Shown here piece after piece: positions 43,844 to 52,026 of a stretch of DNA of 64,000 nt. Numbering within the stretch: position 1 is the stretch's first letter; every line of letters begins with the position of its first letter. The DNA comes from Nonomuraea rhodomycinica (GTDB lineage Bacteria; Actinomycetota; Actinomycetes; Streptosporangiales; Streptosporangiaceae). A model generated the notes under the pieces. That model was not told the origin of the DNA and ran no database searches. It saw nothing but the letters and a program-made list of their open reading frames with translations. Location of the stretch: positions 62,001 to 126,000 of the forward strand of contig NZ_JABWGO010000015.1 of NCBI RefSeq assembly GCF_013363995.1. The letters are read 5' to 3'. The position numbers were made by a program, and so were the translations under genes.

Positions 43844-44383
43844 ATACACCTGGTAGTCCGGTAGCGCCAGGCGAAGCTCACCGGCTACGACCCTGCCGAC
43901 ATCTGTGCGGGCTTTCCCATAACCACGAACGCCATGCCCACCTGATCATCCAGTTACGGACCCCACTCACGCTGGTGCTCATCCCGAGCCGTGCAAACAC
44001 AGATCCAAAGCCCGAAACCTGTGAGGCGCTTAATCGGCTCAACCGAGTACCAGAACTCCAACCGGCATGCCAAACCCTTTCCGTACTGATCCGCCCGACA
44101 CCCGAGAAGCACAAAGCCGTCCAGAACGGCGCCCTGCTTCCTAGGAGAAAAAGGGTCTGCCGGCGACTTGGAGTGAGTGTAGGAGCCGCGACAGGAGACC
44201 GTCTGCAGGCGGCTGTGTCGCTGTACATGTTGCTGTACCGCCACGAGCTATCGCGGGCGTATCGAAAATCGCATACGCCACCGCAACACTCCTCGGTCTT
44301 CAGTGAGGGCACGGACCACAGCGGTCCATGCCGAGGGCATAGTGCCTTGGCCCCTGATGATGATCATGGAAAAGGAGAGCGCC
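43844..44383. other. Gene-free stretch with a decayed gene copy
   Basis: Only remnants are seen: see the pseudogene at 43960-44165. No intact gene or RNA is recognised in the remaining bases. Confidence 0.45.
43960..44165 (+). pseudogene. Degenerate copy of the 3' part of the gene at 48760
   Basis: The segment around 44050-44140 translates as CQTLSVLIRPTPEKHKAVQ, then NGALLP. This parallels CWILAVLICPAPEDHRAVQ and DGALLP in the protein at 48760-49545. The nucleotide sequences also align over about 85 bases. The copy lacks the N-terminal part and diverges afterwards, so it is a gene remnant. Two related copies in one region suggest duplication or two element insertions. Confidence 0.6.
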
Positions 44384-45697
44384 ATGGCTGATGACGGGAC
44401 ATGGGACCGGCGTTCGTTGTTGCGGGGCGCAGCCGTGGTGGCCGGCGCCGCCGCGGCGGCGCCGCTGTTGGGCGGGACGGGCATGGCGCAAGCCGGTGGT
44501 AGCGACGCGGACGCGTTGTTCAAGGCGGGGAAGTTCGTGGAGGCCGGCCGCGCGTACGAGGAGATTCTCAGAGACGACCCCACGAACCTGCACGCGGCTC
44601 GCCGACGCGGCTACGTCGGGCTACTGGCCAACAAGTTCCCCGACGCGGAGAAGTTTCTCACCATGGCCCTCAAGTTGGCGCCCGCGGACAAGGAAACCAA
44701 CGCGCTGCTGGGCGACTGCTACATCCGGCAAGACAAGCTCTCCCTCTCCGTACCGTGCTGGCGAGCGGCCGGCGAGGAAGGCTACGCCGAATGGTTCGCG
44801 GCAGTCCGCGGCAAGCCGTATCAGATCCACGGCGACATCGGCCGTGTGCCATGGCTGCGGATGGACCCGTCTCCGCTGGTAGAGGCCTCGCTCAACGGCG
44901 GACCACCGAAGCGCTTCATGTTCTACACCGGCGCCCCGAGCCTGAGCCTGACCGCGTCGGCAGCCAAGGAAGCCGGGTTAAGCGCCGTCTACAAGGAAAA
45001 GACGGACTTCGAAGGCACCGTCATATGGGTGTACTACGGGGTGCTGGACTCCTTCAAGCTGGGCGGCATCGAACTGCGCAACGTCCCCGTCGGCTGGTCG
45101 GCGACGGAGTCGGGCGAAGATGTCAACACCGACAACGACGGCCTGATCGGCACGTGGATCTTCTACCACCTGCTGACCACCTTCGACTACGCGGGCCGGT
45201 CGCTGATCCTGCGCCGCCCGACTCCCCAAACGGCCGGCAAGGTACGCGCCGACGCCATCCGGGCGGGCACCAAACCCCTGCCACTGTGGCTGTCCCGCGA
45301 CCACGACCTCCAGAGCATGGGCAGCATCGCCGGCTCCGGCCCGCGGGTGATGGGCGTGAACTTCGGCGGAATCGGGGAAATGGTCGCGGGCCTGGCCGGG
45401 GAGACGGCCAAGCAGTTGGGCGTCCGCACCGACTACGACCGTCCGATCGAGACCGCCGCCCACAGCCATGCGACCATCACCTACCCCTGCTACCCGAAGG
45501 AGATCCGCCTCGGCGACGCCGTCGCCAACGAGGTCTACTGCGAAACGGACCCCAACATGCCGGTCAACGTGCCCTGGCCCTACGGCCCGGGGTTCGACAC
45601 GATCGGCTGGTTCGCCCACTGCTTCTGGAAGCCCTACAACATCACTCTCGACTTCACGAACATGAACCTCTACATCGCCCACGGCAAGGCCACCTGA
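44384..45697 (+). CDS. Tat-exported TPR protein with bilobal retropepsin-like (aspartic protease) fold
   Basis: A 437-residue protein. Twin-arginine signal DRRSLLRGAAVVAGAAAAAP, then a TPR-like helical region (residues about 45-130: DALFKAGKFVEAGRAYEEIL, PDAEKFLTMALKLAPADKET). Two aspartic-protease-like lobes follow. In lobe 1 the active-site position reads FYTGAPSLSLTASAAKEAGL instead of the usual DTGA, so the catalytic Asp is replaced by Tyr. The rest of the fold (GVLDSFKLGGIELRNVPVGW, DGLIGTWIFYHLLTTFDYAGRSLIL) is clear. Lobe 2 has FGGIGEMVAGLAGETAKQLG at that position. It is probably a non-catalytic, secreted binding protein. The start follows AAAGGAG. Confidence 0.8.
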   Translation: MADDGTWDRRSLLRGAAVVAGAAAAAPLLGGTGMAQAGGSDADALFKAGKFVEAGRAYEEILRDDPTNLHAARRRGYVGLLANKFPDAEKFLTMALKLAPADKETNALLGDCYIRQDKLSLSVPCWRAAGEEGYAEWFAAVRGKPYQIHGDIGRVPWLRMDPSPLVEASLNGGPPKRFMFYTGAPSLSLTASAAKEAGLSAVYKEKTDFEGTVIWVYYGVLDSFKLGGIELRNVPVGWSATESGEDVNTDNDGLIGTWIFYHLLTTFDYAGRSLILRRPTPQTAGKVRADAIRAGTKPLPLWLSRDHDLQSMGSIAGSGPRVMGVNFGGIGEMVAGLAGETAKQLGVRTDYDRPIETAAHSHATITYPCYPKEIRLGDAVANEVYCETDPNMPVNVPWPYGPGFDTIGWFAHCFWKPYNITLDFTNMNLYIAHGKAT

Positions 45698-46029
45698 CCA
45701 CTGCCCGCACGGGCGTCATGGGAGCAACCTGGAGTTGCCGTGACGGTGAGGAATTTTCTCGACGTCATGGCGTCGCGATTGCCCCTGTTAGCGGGCCTTT
45801 CGAGTGAGCGCGGCCCTAGAGGACTAGAACTCCCAACCTTCTGATCCGTAGGTCCTCAAACGATCTTCACTGGCGTTCGTAGGCGTTCGTCACCTCGGTG
45901 GATGGCACTCTCGCCGTTCAGTCGCGTTCGCCACAGTTCACGATCGTCCGCTCGGGTGGCTCCCAAGGTCCCTCCCGATGAATCGGCAGTCGCTTTCACT
46001 CTGATCAGCCCACCCACCTGCGCCCCCGG
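45698..46029. other. Intergenic stretch containing a degenerate tRNA-Arg 3' half
   Basis: No protein gene is evident. The only recognisable feature is the tRNA-Arg remnant at 45807-45851. Confidence 0.5.
45807..45851 (-). repeat. Degenerate tRNA-Arg 3'-half copy (old attachment site)
   Basis: AGCGCGGCC, a mutated T-arm, and AACCTTCTGATCCGTAG (45835-45851) repeat the 3' half of the intact tRNA-Arg at 49688-49760, in the same orientation. The last 17 bases are identical and the rest has several mismatches and one inserted base. GGGCCTTT further left matches part of the tRNA terminator. Such a direct repeat is what integration into a tRNA 3' end leaves behind; the decay suggests age. Confidence 0.65.
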
Positions 46030-46392
46030 CTACCACTCGCCGAGAGACTTCACGTCCCATGAGAGCCGGATTGTGGGCTTGGTCTGGAGCACAACCGGTT
46101 CCTTGTAGTCCTCCCGGAACCACAGCTTCAGCCCCTCGTAGCCGGACTGCTCGCGCTCAACCGTCAGCCTTCCGAGACGCCGCAGCCGCCCGATGTACAT
46201 GATCTCCTCACCGTCCACGTAGAGGCTGATATACGCCTCACCCGCCGTGGGATCGACGGAGAAGAGGGCCGATATCGCGCCTCGGGTGAGTCGAAAGGAG
46301 TGGAGGCCGACTGGCCAACGAACGTCCCCGTCCTCGCCTTGCGGCTCGTCCTCGAAGAGCCAGATCAGTTCCGCCAGCTCGGGGATCTCCAT
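46030..46392 (-). CDS. Hypothetical protein, probably leaderless
   Basis: A 120-residue acidic protein starting MEIPELAELIWLFEDEPQGED. TATGGT ends six bases before the ATG, without ribosome site, which suggests a leaderless mRNA. Alternating strands (SFRLTRGAISALFSVDP, AYISLYVDGEEIMYIGRLRRLG) suggest a small beta-sandwich or immunity-protein-like fold. Family not recognised. Confidence 0.7.
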   Translation of the reverse strand: MEIPELAELIWLFEDEPQGEDGDVRWPVGLHSFRLTRGAISALFSVDPTAGEAYISLYVDGEEIMYIGRLRRLGRLTVEREQSGYEGLKLWFREDYKEPVVLQTKPTIRLSWDVKSLGEW

Positions 46393-46999
46393 GACGCGAC
46401 CATACTCGAGGCCGCCCACGAACAGCAGCAGCCTGACACCGCGCAGAACCGCCCTGCTGATCTGCTTTCTCGGCCGCCGCAGCCATGTTCGCGGGAGCGC
46501 GGCCTACCGCTGCGTACCTCTATAACGCTTGAGCAGAGCCGTGATTTTGTCGTAGTTACGCGTAGCCTGCCAGCGGGCCTCGGACATGCTCTCCTTCTCT
46601 CCAGGGGTCACAGATCCACATGATGCGGCGATCAAACTTGCGACCCGGAGACACCTTCTTTTCGTAGGCCGTCCCGCCAGCAGCGCCAGCCAGAGAGACC
46701 CCTGCTGCGCTTGAGCCGGTCATTCCTCCCCCTGCTGAGCTGGGACACCGAGGACACTCTCTTGATCACGTGTGAAGCGGAGAGCGGTGGTCGAGGGCTG
46801 GCGCTGCTGCTCAACTGTGTGACGGCGTACGGGACGATCAGGCTGCACGGCGATGCTGTACTTCCCTCCTGTACGGCAGACCACAACAACCCGCGTATCC
46901 GGTGGCAAGCCGACCCGGAGCTCAGGGCCACCCGGCCCGAGACATCCGATGGGCCGGAGTTGTCCACCTGATGGGCCGGCTGTGACCGACAATAGGTCG
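46393..46999. other. Accessory DNA with no clear gene
   Basis: A TTG-initiated frame at 46711-46971 (86 codons, with moderately biased third positions) is the only candidate, but it has no ribosome site and no recognised family. I count the stretch as probably non-coding or decayed. Confidence 0.35.
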
Positions 47000-47401
47000 A
47001 TGAGCTGGGTCGCCAACGTGATGGTGTCGGTCCATCCCGATGACCGTCCGAACGTGGAGACGCTGAGCGAGTGGCTGCGCACAGAAGCTCCGCTGAGGGA
47101 TCGGCTGGGAGCGGGGTGCGGCTTTCTCTGCGAGACCACCGGCCAGGACACGGCATGGGGCGGGTGGAAGTACCCGGAGTGCGATGTGTGGGCCGGTGCG
47201 CTCAACCATGCCGATCTGAAAGCAGTCCTTGATCGCATTGTGCGGATGCCCTGGCGGTGGGCGAATGCGCTGCAGGTGTTCGTGATGGATCAGGAGGACT
47301 CGTTCTTCAGGGTGTGGATGCTGAGGGACGGTGAGCTACGGCAGTACGCGCCGGTCACGCCCGACGAGGATGACCCGGACTTCTACCCCGCTGGTCTGTG
47401 A
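47000..47401 (+). CDS. Hypothetical protein in the tRNA-Arg island
   Basis: A 133-residue protein starting MSWVANVMVSVHPDDRPNVETLSEWLRTEAP. It contains many Trp residues (WGGWKYPECDVWAGALNHAD) and an alpha/beta pattern ending in the acidic TPDEDDPDFYPAGL. The look is that of small immunity-type proteins, but I cannot name a family. No ribosome site is evident. Confidence 0.65.
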   Translation: MSWVANVMVSVHPDDRPNVETLSEWLRTEAPLRDRLGAGCGFLCETTGQDTAWGGWKYPECDVWAGALNHADLKAVLDRIVRMPWRWANALQVFVMDQEDSFFRVWMLRDGELRQYAPVTPDEDDPDFYPAGL

Positions 47402-47402
47402 A

Positions 47403-47615
47403 GCCCGATCCCGCTACTTACGCCCCACCCTCCGGGACCTACAAGCAGCGCGTGAACGCTTCGTTCACACCGGAGAGGTCACCCACGGCCGCCTGCCGCT
47501 GTTCCAAGACGACACGGTTCTAGCGATCAGCGAATGGCGCTACGCGGGCAAAGGCTTCCCGCTCCTCGTCACCGCACTCACCGGCAACCAGCCTGGAGCT
47601 GCGCATGACCGCTGA
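47403..47615 (+). pseudogene. C-terminal fragment of an unidentified gene
   Basis: The frame directly after the previous stop reads YLRPTLRDLQAARERFVHTG, then HGRLPLFQDDTVLAISEWRYAGKGFP, and ends at 47615. It is well-formed protein sequence without a start codon of its own, so it appears to be the tail of a truncated gene. The stop overlaps an ATGA. It lies just before the broken integrase. Confidence 0.45.
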
Positions 47616-47626
47616 AGTAGACGGTC

Positions 47627-48562
47627 GCTGTCTTCCTCGAGTGATGGCTCGCCGAAGTCATCGCGCCCAATCGCGAGCCCACGACCTACGTGGCGTACGA
47701 ACCCCTCATCCGGCTGTACATCATCCCCGGAGTGGGGAAGAAGCGGCTGGCCAAGCTCACAGTCCGCGACGTGCAGGCCTGGTTGAACACCCTGCCGACT
47801 CTATCGCCGGCGTCCGTCGAGTCCTGCGGTCAGCGCTCGGCCATGCCCTACGGGAAGAACTGGCCACGAAGAACGTCGCCTCATTGACCACCCTTCCGAG
47901 CGCCAGCAAGACCAACAAGAAGCGGCAGCATGGGGTGTGGAGCGTCGATGAGGCGCGCAGGTTCCTTGAACACCTCCGGGAGGCCGACGACCCGCTCTAC
48001 GCGGCGTATGTGCTCATTCTCGTTCTGGGCCTTCGTCGCGGAGAGGTCCTCGGCCTCACATGGAGCTGCGTGGACTTCCCCAGTGCCCAGCTCGCATTTC
48101 CCATCAACTCACCAGAGTCAGCGGTCGGCTCCTCCACCGGGAGACGACCAAGACAGAGGACTCAACCGCCTCGCTGCCGCTCTTCGGCATCTGCGTCGCG
48201 GCGCTCAGGCACCATCGCGAGTTCAGGAGGAGGCGCGCAAAGTGGCCGGTGAGGAGTGGAAGAACTCGGACCTGACGTTCACGACTCGGACGGGCACGCC
48301 GATCGAGCCGCGGAACTTCAACCGGGCTTTCGAGAGCCACTGCCACCAAGCCGGCGTCCCGCGCATCCGCGTTCACGACACCCGGCACACCTGCGCCTCG
48401 CTCTTGGCTGCCCTCGACGTCCATCCGCGCGTGGCGATGCGTATCATGCGCCACTCGCAGATCTCGATGGCCATGGACGTCTACACCCAGATTCCCACTC
48501 CCGAAACCCGCAAGGCGCTCGACCGGCTGAACCAGAGCCTCGATCGCCCCAGCGATGTGTGA
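47627..48562 (+). pseudogene. int: Tyrosine recombinase/integrase, broken by a stop and frameshifts
   Basis: The SAM-like N-domain reads WLAEVIAPNREPTTYVAYEP, then IRLYIIPGVGKKRLAKLTVRDVQAWLNTL, after an in-frame TGA near 47640. Frame changes occur near 47800-47830 and again near 48070-48150. The catalytic domain is recognisable: LVLGLRRGEVLGLTW (first Arg region), RVHDTRHTCASLLA (HxxRH) and RHSQISMAMDVYTQ (second His and Tyr). These are the residues of a tyrosine integrase of the actinomycete ICE/phage type. It points toward tRNA-Arg at 49688, its likely target. Inactive as it stands. Confidence 0.85.
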
Positions 48563-48580
48563 CCTAGCTTTCGTTACCGC

Positions 48581-48613
48581 AAGGGCCTTTTGGGATCACC
48601 CCAAAGGGCCCTT
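48581..48613. terminator. Hairpin after the integrase remnant
   Basis: AAGGGCC at 48581 pairs with GGCCCTT near 48607-48613, with an inner TTTTGGG/CCCCAAA stem. It closely resembles the tRNA-Arg terminator at 49646-49678. Confidence 0.65.
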
Positions 48614-48759
48614 GTCCGTGCATGGCTTCTTCTCGTAACCGAAGAGCCATGTCGCTATGACCATGGCGCCCCTTTCGCTTTTCTTTGTATGTGATTCAAA
48701 GGAGTGGAGCTCCCGGCGATTCGCCAGTTCACTTTCGTGCCGTACGCAGCGGAGGGCGA

Positions 48760-49545
48760 ATGACACATCCGGTGAATTGTGAGCGCGCCAAGGGTCACTA
48801 CTGCGGTTGTTCCGCGTGCGGCGGAGCACAGCACGGCTGGACACACGGACTCGCGCTCGCCCGTGACCCCTCTCCTGGCGCCCGTCAAGAGGCGAGAGAG
48901 CGCAGCGACTCCGAGTGGGCAGCAACCCGACCTCCCAGAGGACGGCGCGAGCCATCCAGGCGAAGAAAGGCAGCCGCTACTGATAGCGCCACCGTCGATC
49001 TCGTTGATTGGCTGACCGAGAATCCGGACGCTATCGAACGCATACAGGAGGTCGGAGACCTTCTTGCCGGCCCAGTGATTGAGGAGCTGGATAAAAGGTT
49101 CGGCGCCAGCAAGCCGCGAGAGGCCAGAAGACAGTTCACTGATCACTTCTGGTGCGACCTCCTCGTCGCTTTGGCCGAGGGCATCAAGAAGTTCTCGAAA
49201 GCCGTGGACCAAATACCGGACTACGTAACGGCGGTCATCATGCGGTCCCGAAGGACCGAGCGCCGCAGCGTTCTCCTCGAAGCGCTGGTGAGGCTTGCCG
49301 TACAGACTGCATGGGAACCCATCAAGCACATGATCCACACCACCGGGATCGAGGACCTCCAACGGACATGCTGGATCCTCGCCGTCCTGATCTGTCCGGC
49401 GCCCGAGGACCACAGGGCCGTACAGGACGGTGCTCTCCTTCCCTTGGCCAAGGAGGGGATGTTGGAGATCAGCAAGGAGCGGCTTGCGCAGGTCTTCCCC
49501 GCGGAGTGGGTTCGCCGCCTTCGAGAAGGCCTCGACGGCGTCTGA
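48760..49545 (+). CDS. Hypothetical protein with N-terminal Cys/His cluster
   Basis: A 261-residue protein starting at ATG 48760 with GGAGGG four bases upstream. The N-terminus NCERAKGHYCGCSACGGAQ followed by HGW contains five Cys and two His, which looks like a zinc-binding motif. A linker rich in Arg, Ser and Pro follows. A helical domain ends in LQRTCWILAVLICPAPEDH and a C-terminal helix (SKERLAQVFPAEWVRRLREGL). A degraded copy of the C-terminal part is at 43960. No known function; the Cys/His motif recurs, in my memory, in uncharacterised actinobacterial proteins. Confidence 0.7.
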   Translation: MTHPVNCERAKGHYCGCSACGGAQHGWTHGLALARDPSPGARQEARERSDSEWAATRPPRGRREPSRRRKAAATDSATVDLVDWLTENPDAIERIQEVGDLLAGPVIEELDKRFGASKPREARRQFTDHFWCDLLVALAEGIKKFSKAVDQIPDYVTAVIMRSRRTERRSVLLEALVRLAVQTAWEPIKHMIHTTGIEDLQRTCWILAVLICPAPEDHRAVQDGALLPLAKEGMLEISKERLAQVFPAEWVRRLREGLDGV

Positions 49546-49645
49546 GTGATGCCGTCGGAGTCCCACAGCTGGAGATCGGGGCACGCGCCGGCTGATGTCC
49601 GTCGGAGAGCGTCTGCGCGGGGCCGCGTTGCAGTACGGCCACGAA

Positions 49646-49678
49646 AAAGGCCCTCCGGGATCATCCCGAAGGGCCTTT
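49646..49678 (-). terminator. Terminator of tRNA-Arg
   Basis: On the minus strand, AAAGGCCCT and AGGGCCTTT form the outer stem, CGGGA/TCCCG the inner stem, followed by a run of five T. It lies 10 bases after the tRNA 3' end. Confidence 0.85.
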
Positions 49679-49687
49679 GACCTGAAG

Positions 49688-49760
49688 CGCGGCCGAGAGG
49701 ACTCGAACCCCTAACCTTCTGATCCGTAGTCAGATGCTCTATCCATTGAGCTACGGCCGC
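49688..49760 (-). tRNA. tRNA-Arg (anticodon ACG)
   Basis: A 73-base cloverleaf on the minus strand. The acceptor stem is GCGGCCG/CGGCCGC, the D-arm GCTC...GAGC, the anticodon stem TCTGA/TCAGA with loop CTACGGA (anticodon ACG), and the T-arm AGGGG-TTCGAGT-CCTCT. CCA is not encoded. Its 3' end faces the decayed accessory region to the left and matches the degenerate copy at 45807. Confidence 0.95.
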
Positions 49761-49816
49761 TCGCTGCGTAAGCAAGCATAGCGGACCTTCGGCAGTACCT
49801 CGAACCGGATTGCCGG

Positions 49817-50398
49817 TCAGGATCTGGCGGACTCCGGTTTGCGGGGCCAGAGGGTGTAGCTGACCGGCCAGATCAGGGCGATCAGTGGGATCTTGAGGAG
49901 GCCGCCGATGAAGGCGATGAGGTAGCCCGTGCGGGCCGGGTCGTCCACGAGCCAGATGAGGGCCTGGACGATGCCCCAGGTCAGCGCGTAGGCGAGGACG
50001 ATGCGGAGCCACATCACCCATTCGTAGCGGGCTCTGGGCATGCCGCCGGCCGGTGGCTGCGGGGGCGGAGGGCCGCCGGCGAAGCGGTGGTGGAACTTGG
50101 CGTCCGCCCAGCGGATCGTACGGTGGCCGAAGACGATCGAGTAGGAGAGGTAGGCGGCCGCCAGGCCGTGTCTGAGGTCCGCCGTGGCGCCTCCTCGCAT
50201 GTCGATGACGGCGGCTGTGAGCAGGATCACGTCCAGGAGCGGTACGCAGAGGAGCAGGACAGTGCTCACGGTGCGGCGCTTCCAGAGGTAGCGGGACGCG
50301 AGGCCCAGGGCGAGGAGGACCCAGAAGCCGATTTCGCAGCCGATGAGGATGGCGACAATCACGCTCTCCATGGTCGCGGGGGCGGTGGCCTCGCACAT
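49817..50398 (-). CDS. Membrane protein of unknown function
   Basis: A 193-residue integral membrane protein with about five helices (SVIVAILIGCEIGFWVLLALGL, TVSTVLLLCVPLLDVILLTAAVI, then two C-terminal helices). A Pro-rich cytoplasmic loop follows HHRFAGGPPP. I choose MCEATAPATM (50398); MESVIV at 50371 is the alternative. It is divergent from a two-component system with a perfect inverted repeat between them. Confidence 0.75.
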   Translation of the reverse strand: MCEATAPATMESVIVAILIGCEIGFWVLLALGLASRYLWKRRTVSTVLLLCVPLLDVILLTAAVIDMRGGATADLRHGLAAAYLSYSIVFGHRTIRWADAKFHHRFAGGPPPPQPPAGGMPRARYEWVMWLRIVLAYALTWGIVQALIWLVDDPARTGYLIAFIGGLLKIPLIALIWPVSYTLWPRKPESARS

Positions 50399-50414
50399 CG
50401 TCGGCGGATAGGAG

Positions 50415-50446
50415 CCTGTGGATACATCGAAGGGTGTATCCACAGG
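50415..50446. promoter_or_regulatory. Perfect 12-bp inverted repeat between divergent genes
   Basis: CCTGTGGATACA (50415-50426) and TGTATCCACAGG (50435-50446) are exact inverted repeats with an 8-bp spacer. It lies between the membrane-protein gene (start 50398) and the sensor kinase (start 50488). It is a strong candidate for the operator of the adjacent response regulator or another dimeric regulator. Confidence 0.65.
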
Positions 50447-50487
50447 CGGTCCGGTGGAGGAGGAGCGCGGCGGCGCGGGGTGGTGTG

Positions 50488-51909
50488 ATGGGGGGCATGC
50501 GGAGTGCGGGGTTGTGGGCGGTTGCCGCTTTTCTGGGCGGGGCGCTGCTCATCGCGGGTGGCGCCTTCTTTCGCCGTGGGGCGGACGAGTGGGCGCTCCT
50601 CGTCCCGCTGGCCTTGACGTGCGCCGGGGTCGCCGTGCGGTGGCGGAGTCCTCTGTCGGCGTTGGGGCTGGGGACGCTGGGCGTGGTCGTGGACCTCTTC
50701 GTGGGGCCGTCATTGCCTACGTTGTTGATCTATACGGACAACATCTACGCCGCGGCGCTCTACGGGCCCTCGCGGTTCGCACGGTGGTTGCTGGGTGTGG
50801 CCTGCTGTCTTGCGGTGCTGGTGGGGGCCGTCGCCTGGTTTCTGACGGAGGATTGGCGGGTGCCGGCGGTATACGGGGTGCAGGCCGGTCTGGTGCTCAT
50901 CTCGCCGGTGACGACGGCGATGGTGTTGCGGCAGCAGCGGGAGCAGGCGGCGGCCGAGCGGGCTCGGGCGGAGCAGGTGGCGCGGCTCGCGGAGCTCGAC
51001 CGGCAGGCCGCCATCGCGGCCGAGCGGGCGGCCATGGCGCGCGAGCTCCATGACATGGTGGCCAACCACTTCAGCGCCATCGCGATCCAGTCGACGGCGG
51101 TGCTCTCCCGCAAGGATCTTGATCCGCGTACGGTGCGGACGGTCATGGAGTCCGTACGGGAGAACAGCGTCAAGGGGATGGCCGAGATGCGGGCCATGAT
51201 CGGGCTGTTGCGACAGGATGACGGCACCGGGAACGGCGGTATCGGGACTGGTGGCATCGGGAGTGGCGGCGATGCCATGCGGCCTCGGTTGGCTGACGCC
51301 GAGAGCCTGGTCGAGCGGGCTCGGCGGGCGGGGATGACCGTGGAGTTGCGGGTGGAGGGGGAGCCGAGGGAGTTGCCGGCCTCTGTCGATCTGGCGGGCT
51401 ATCGGATCCTGCAGGAGGCGCTGACCAATGCGCTGAAGCATGGGGGGCGGTCGGCCGGCGTCGTGCTGGGTTATGAGGCTGAGAGCGTGAGGGTGGTCGT
51501 GGACAATCCGGTCGCCGGCGTAGGGTCTGGCGCCGGGTCCGGTCTGGTCTCCCCGCTGGTCGCCGCAGGTGCCGGCGCTCCTCGCCTCGCCGATGGTGGC
51601 AGTGGGGCCAATCCCTTGCGCTCGGTGGATCGAGATGGTCGCGGTCGTCGGGGTGAGGTGTGGCTGCCGGGGTCCGGGGCCGGGCTGGTGGGGATGCGGG
51701 AGAGGGCCTTGCTTGTGGGCGGTTCTTGCGAGGCGGGGTTGGTCGATGTCGGGCTTGAGATGGTGACGGGTGATGGCGGCTGCTCCGCGAGGGTCGATGC
51801 CGTGGCCTATGGCGGCGGGCCTTCTGCCCTTGCTGCGGGTGGTGTCGGCTCTCAGGAGGCTGTCTGGCGGGTGGAGGCCGTTCTGCCCACGGGGGTGACG
51901 GCTTCATGA
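50488..51909 (+). CDS. Sensor histidine kinase, HisKA_3 (NarL/DesK-type) class
   Basis: A 473-residue kinase with four to five N-terminal membrane helices and a coiled linker. The HisKA_3 phospho-acceptor is MARELHDMVANHFSAI. The HATPase N-box is ALTNALKHGG. Between the DNP motif and the GAGLVGMRER G-box there is an unusual insertion of about 50 Gly/Ala/Arg residues. A second insertion of about 40 separates GGSCEAG from the closing WRVEAVLP. Both are low-complexity. It pairs with the LuxR-type regulator 117 bp downstream. I use ATG 50488; 50497 is also possible. Confidence 0.9.
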   Translation: MGGMRSAGLWAVAAFLGGALLIAGGAFFRRGADEWALLVPLALTCAGVAVRWRSPLSALGLGTLGVVVDLFVGPSLPTLLIYTDNIYAAALYGPSRFARWLLGVACCLAVLVGAVAWFLTEDWRVPAVYGVQAGLVLISPVTTAMVLRQQREQAAAERARAEQVARLAELDRQAAIAAERAAMARELHDMVANHFSAIAIQSTAVLSRKDLDPRTVRTVMESVRENSVKGMAEMRAMIGLLRQDDGTGNGGIGTGGIGSGGDAMRPRLADAESLVERARRAGMTVELRVEGEPRELPASVDLAGYRILQEALTNALKHGGRSAGVVLGYEAESVRVVVDNPVAGVGSGAGSGLVSPLVAAGAGAPRLADGGSGANPLRSVDRDGRGRRGEVWLPGSGAGLVGMRERALLVGGSCEAGLVDVGLEMVTGDGGCSARVDAVAYGGGPSALAAGGVGSQEAVWRVEAVLPTGVTAS

Positions 51910-52026
51910 CGTGCCGGGCTGAGGGGTTGATGGCCGGCTCGGCTGTCGCCGCGGCGGTGGATGCGGGGTCGGGTTGGCGTTGGGCGCGTACCGGCGCTCG
52001 GGCTCGTTGCGGGCGGTGGTGAGGTG

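Noticed and set aside
46711-46971. TTG-started 86-codon frame as a gene
   Set aside because: Weak third-position bias, no ribosome site and no recognised family; left as unassigned DNA.
48655-49584. Minus-strand 309-codon frame opposite the 48760 gene
   Set aside because: It has no plausible start signal, whereas the plus-strand gene has GGAGGG before its ATG and a homologous remnant at 43960 that supports the plus-strand reading.
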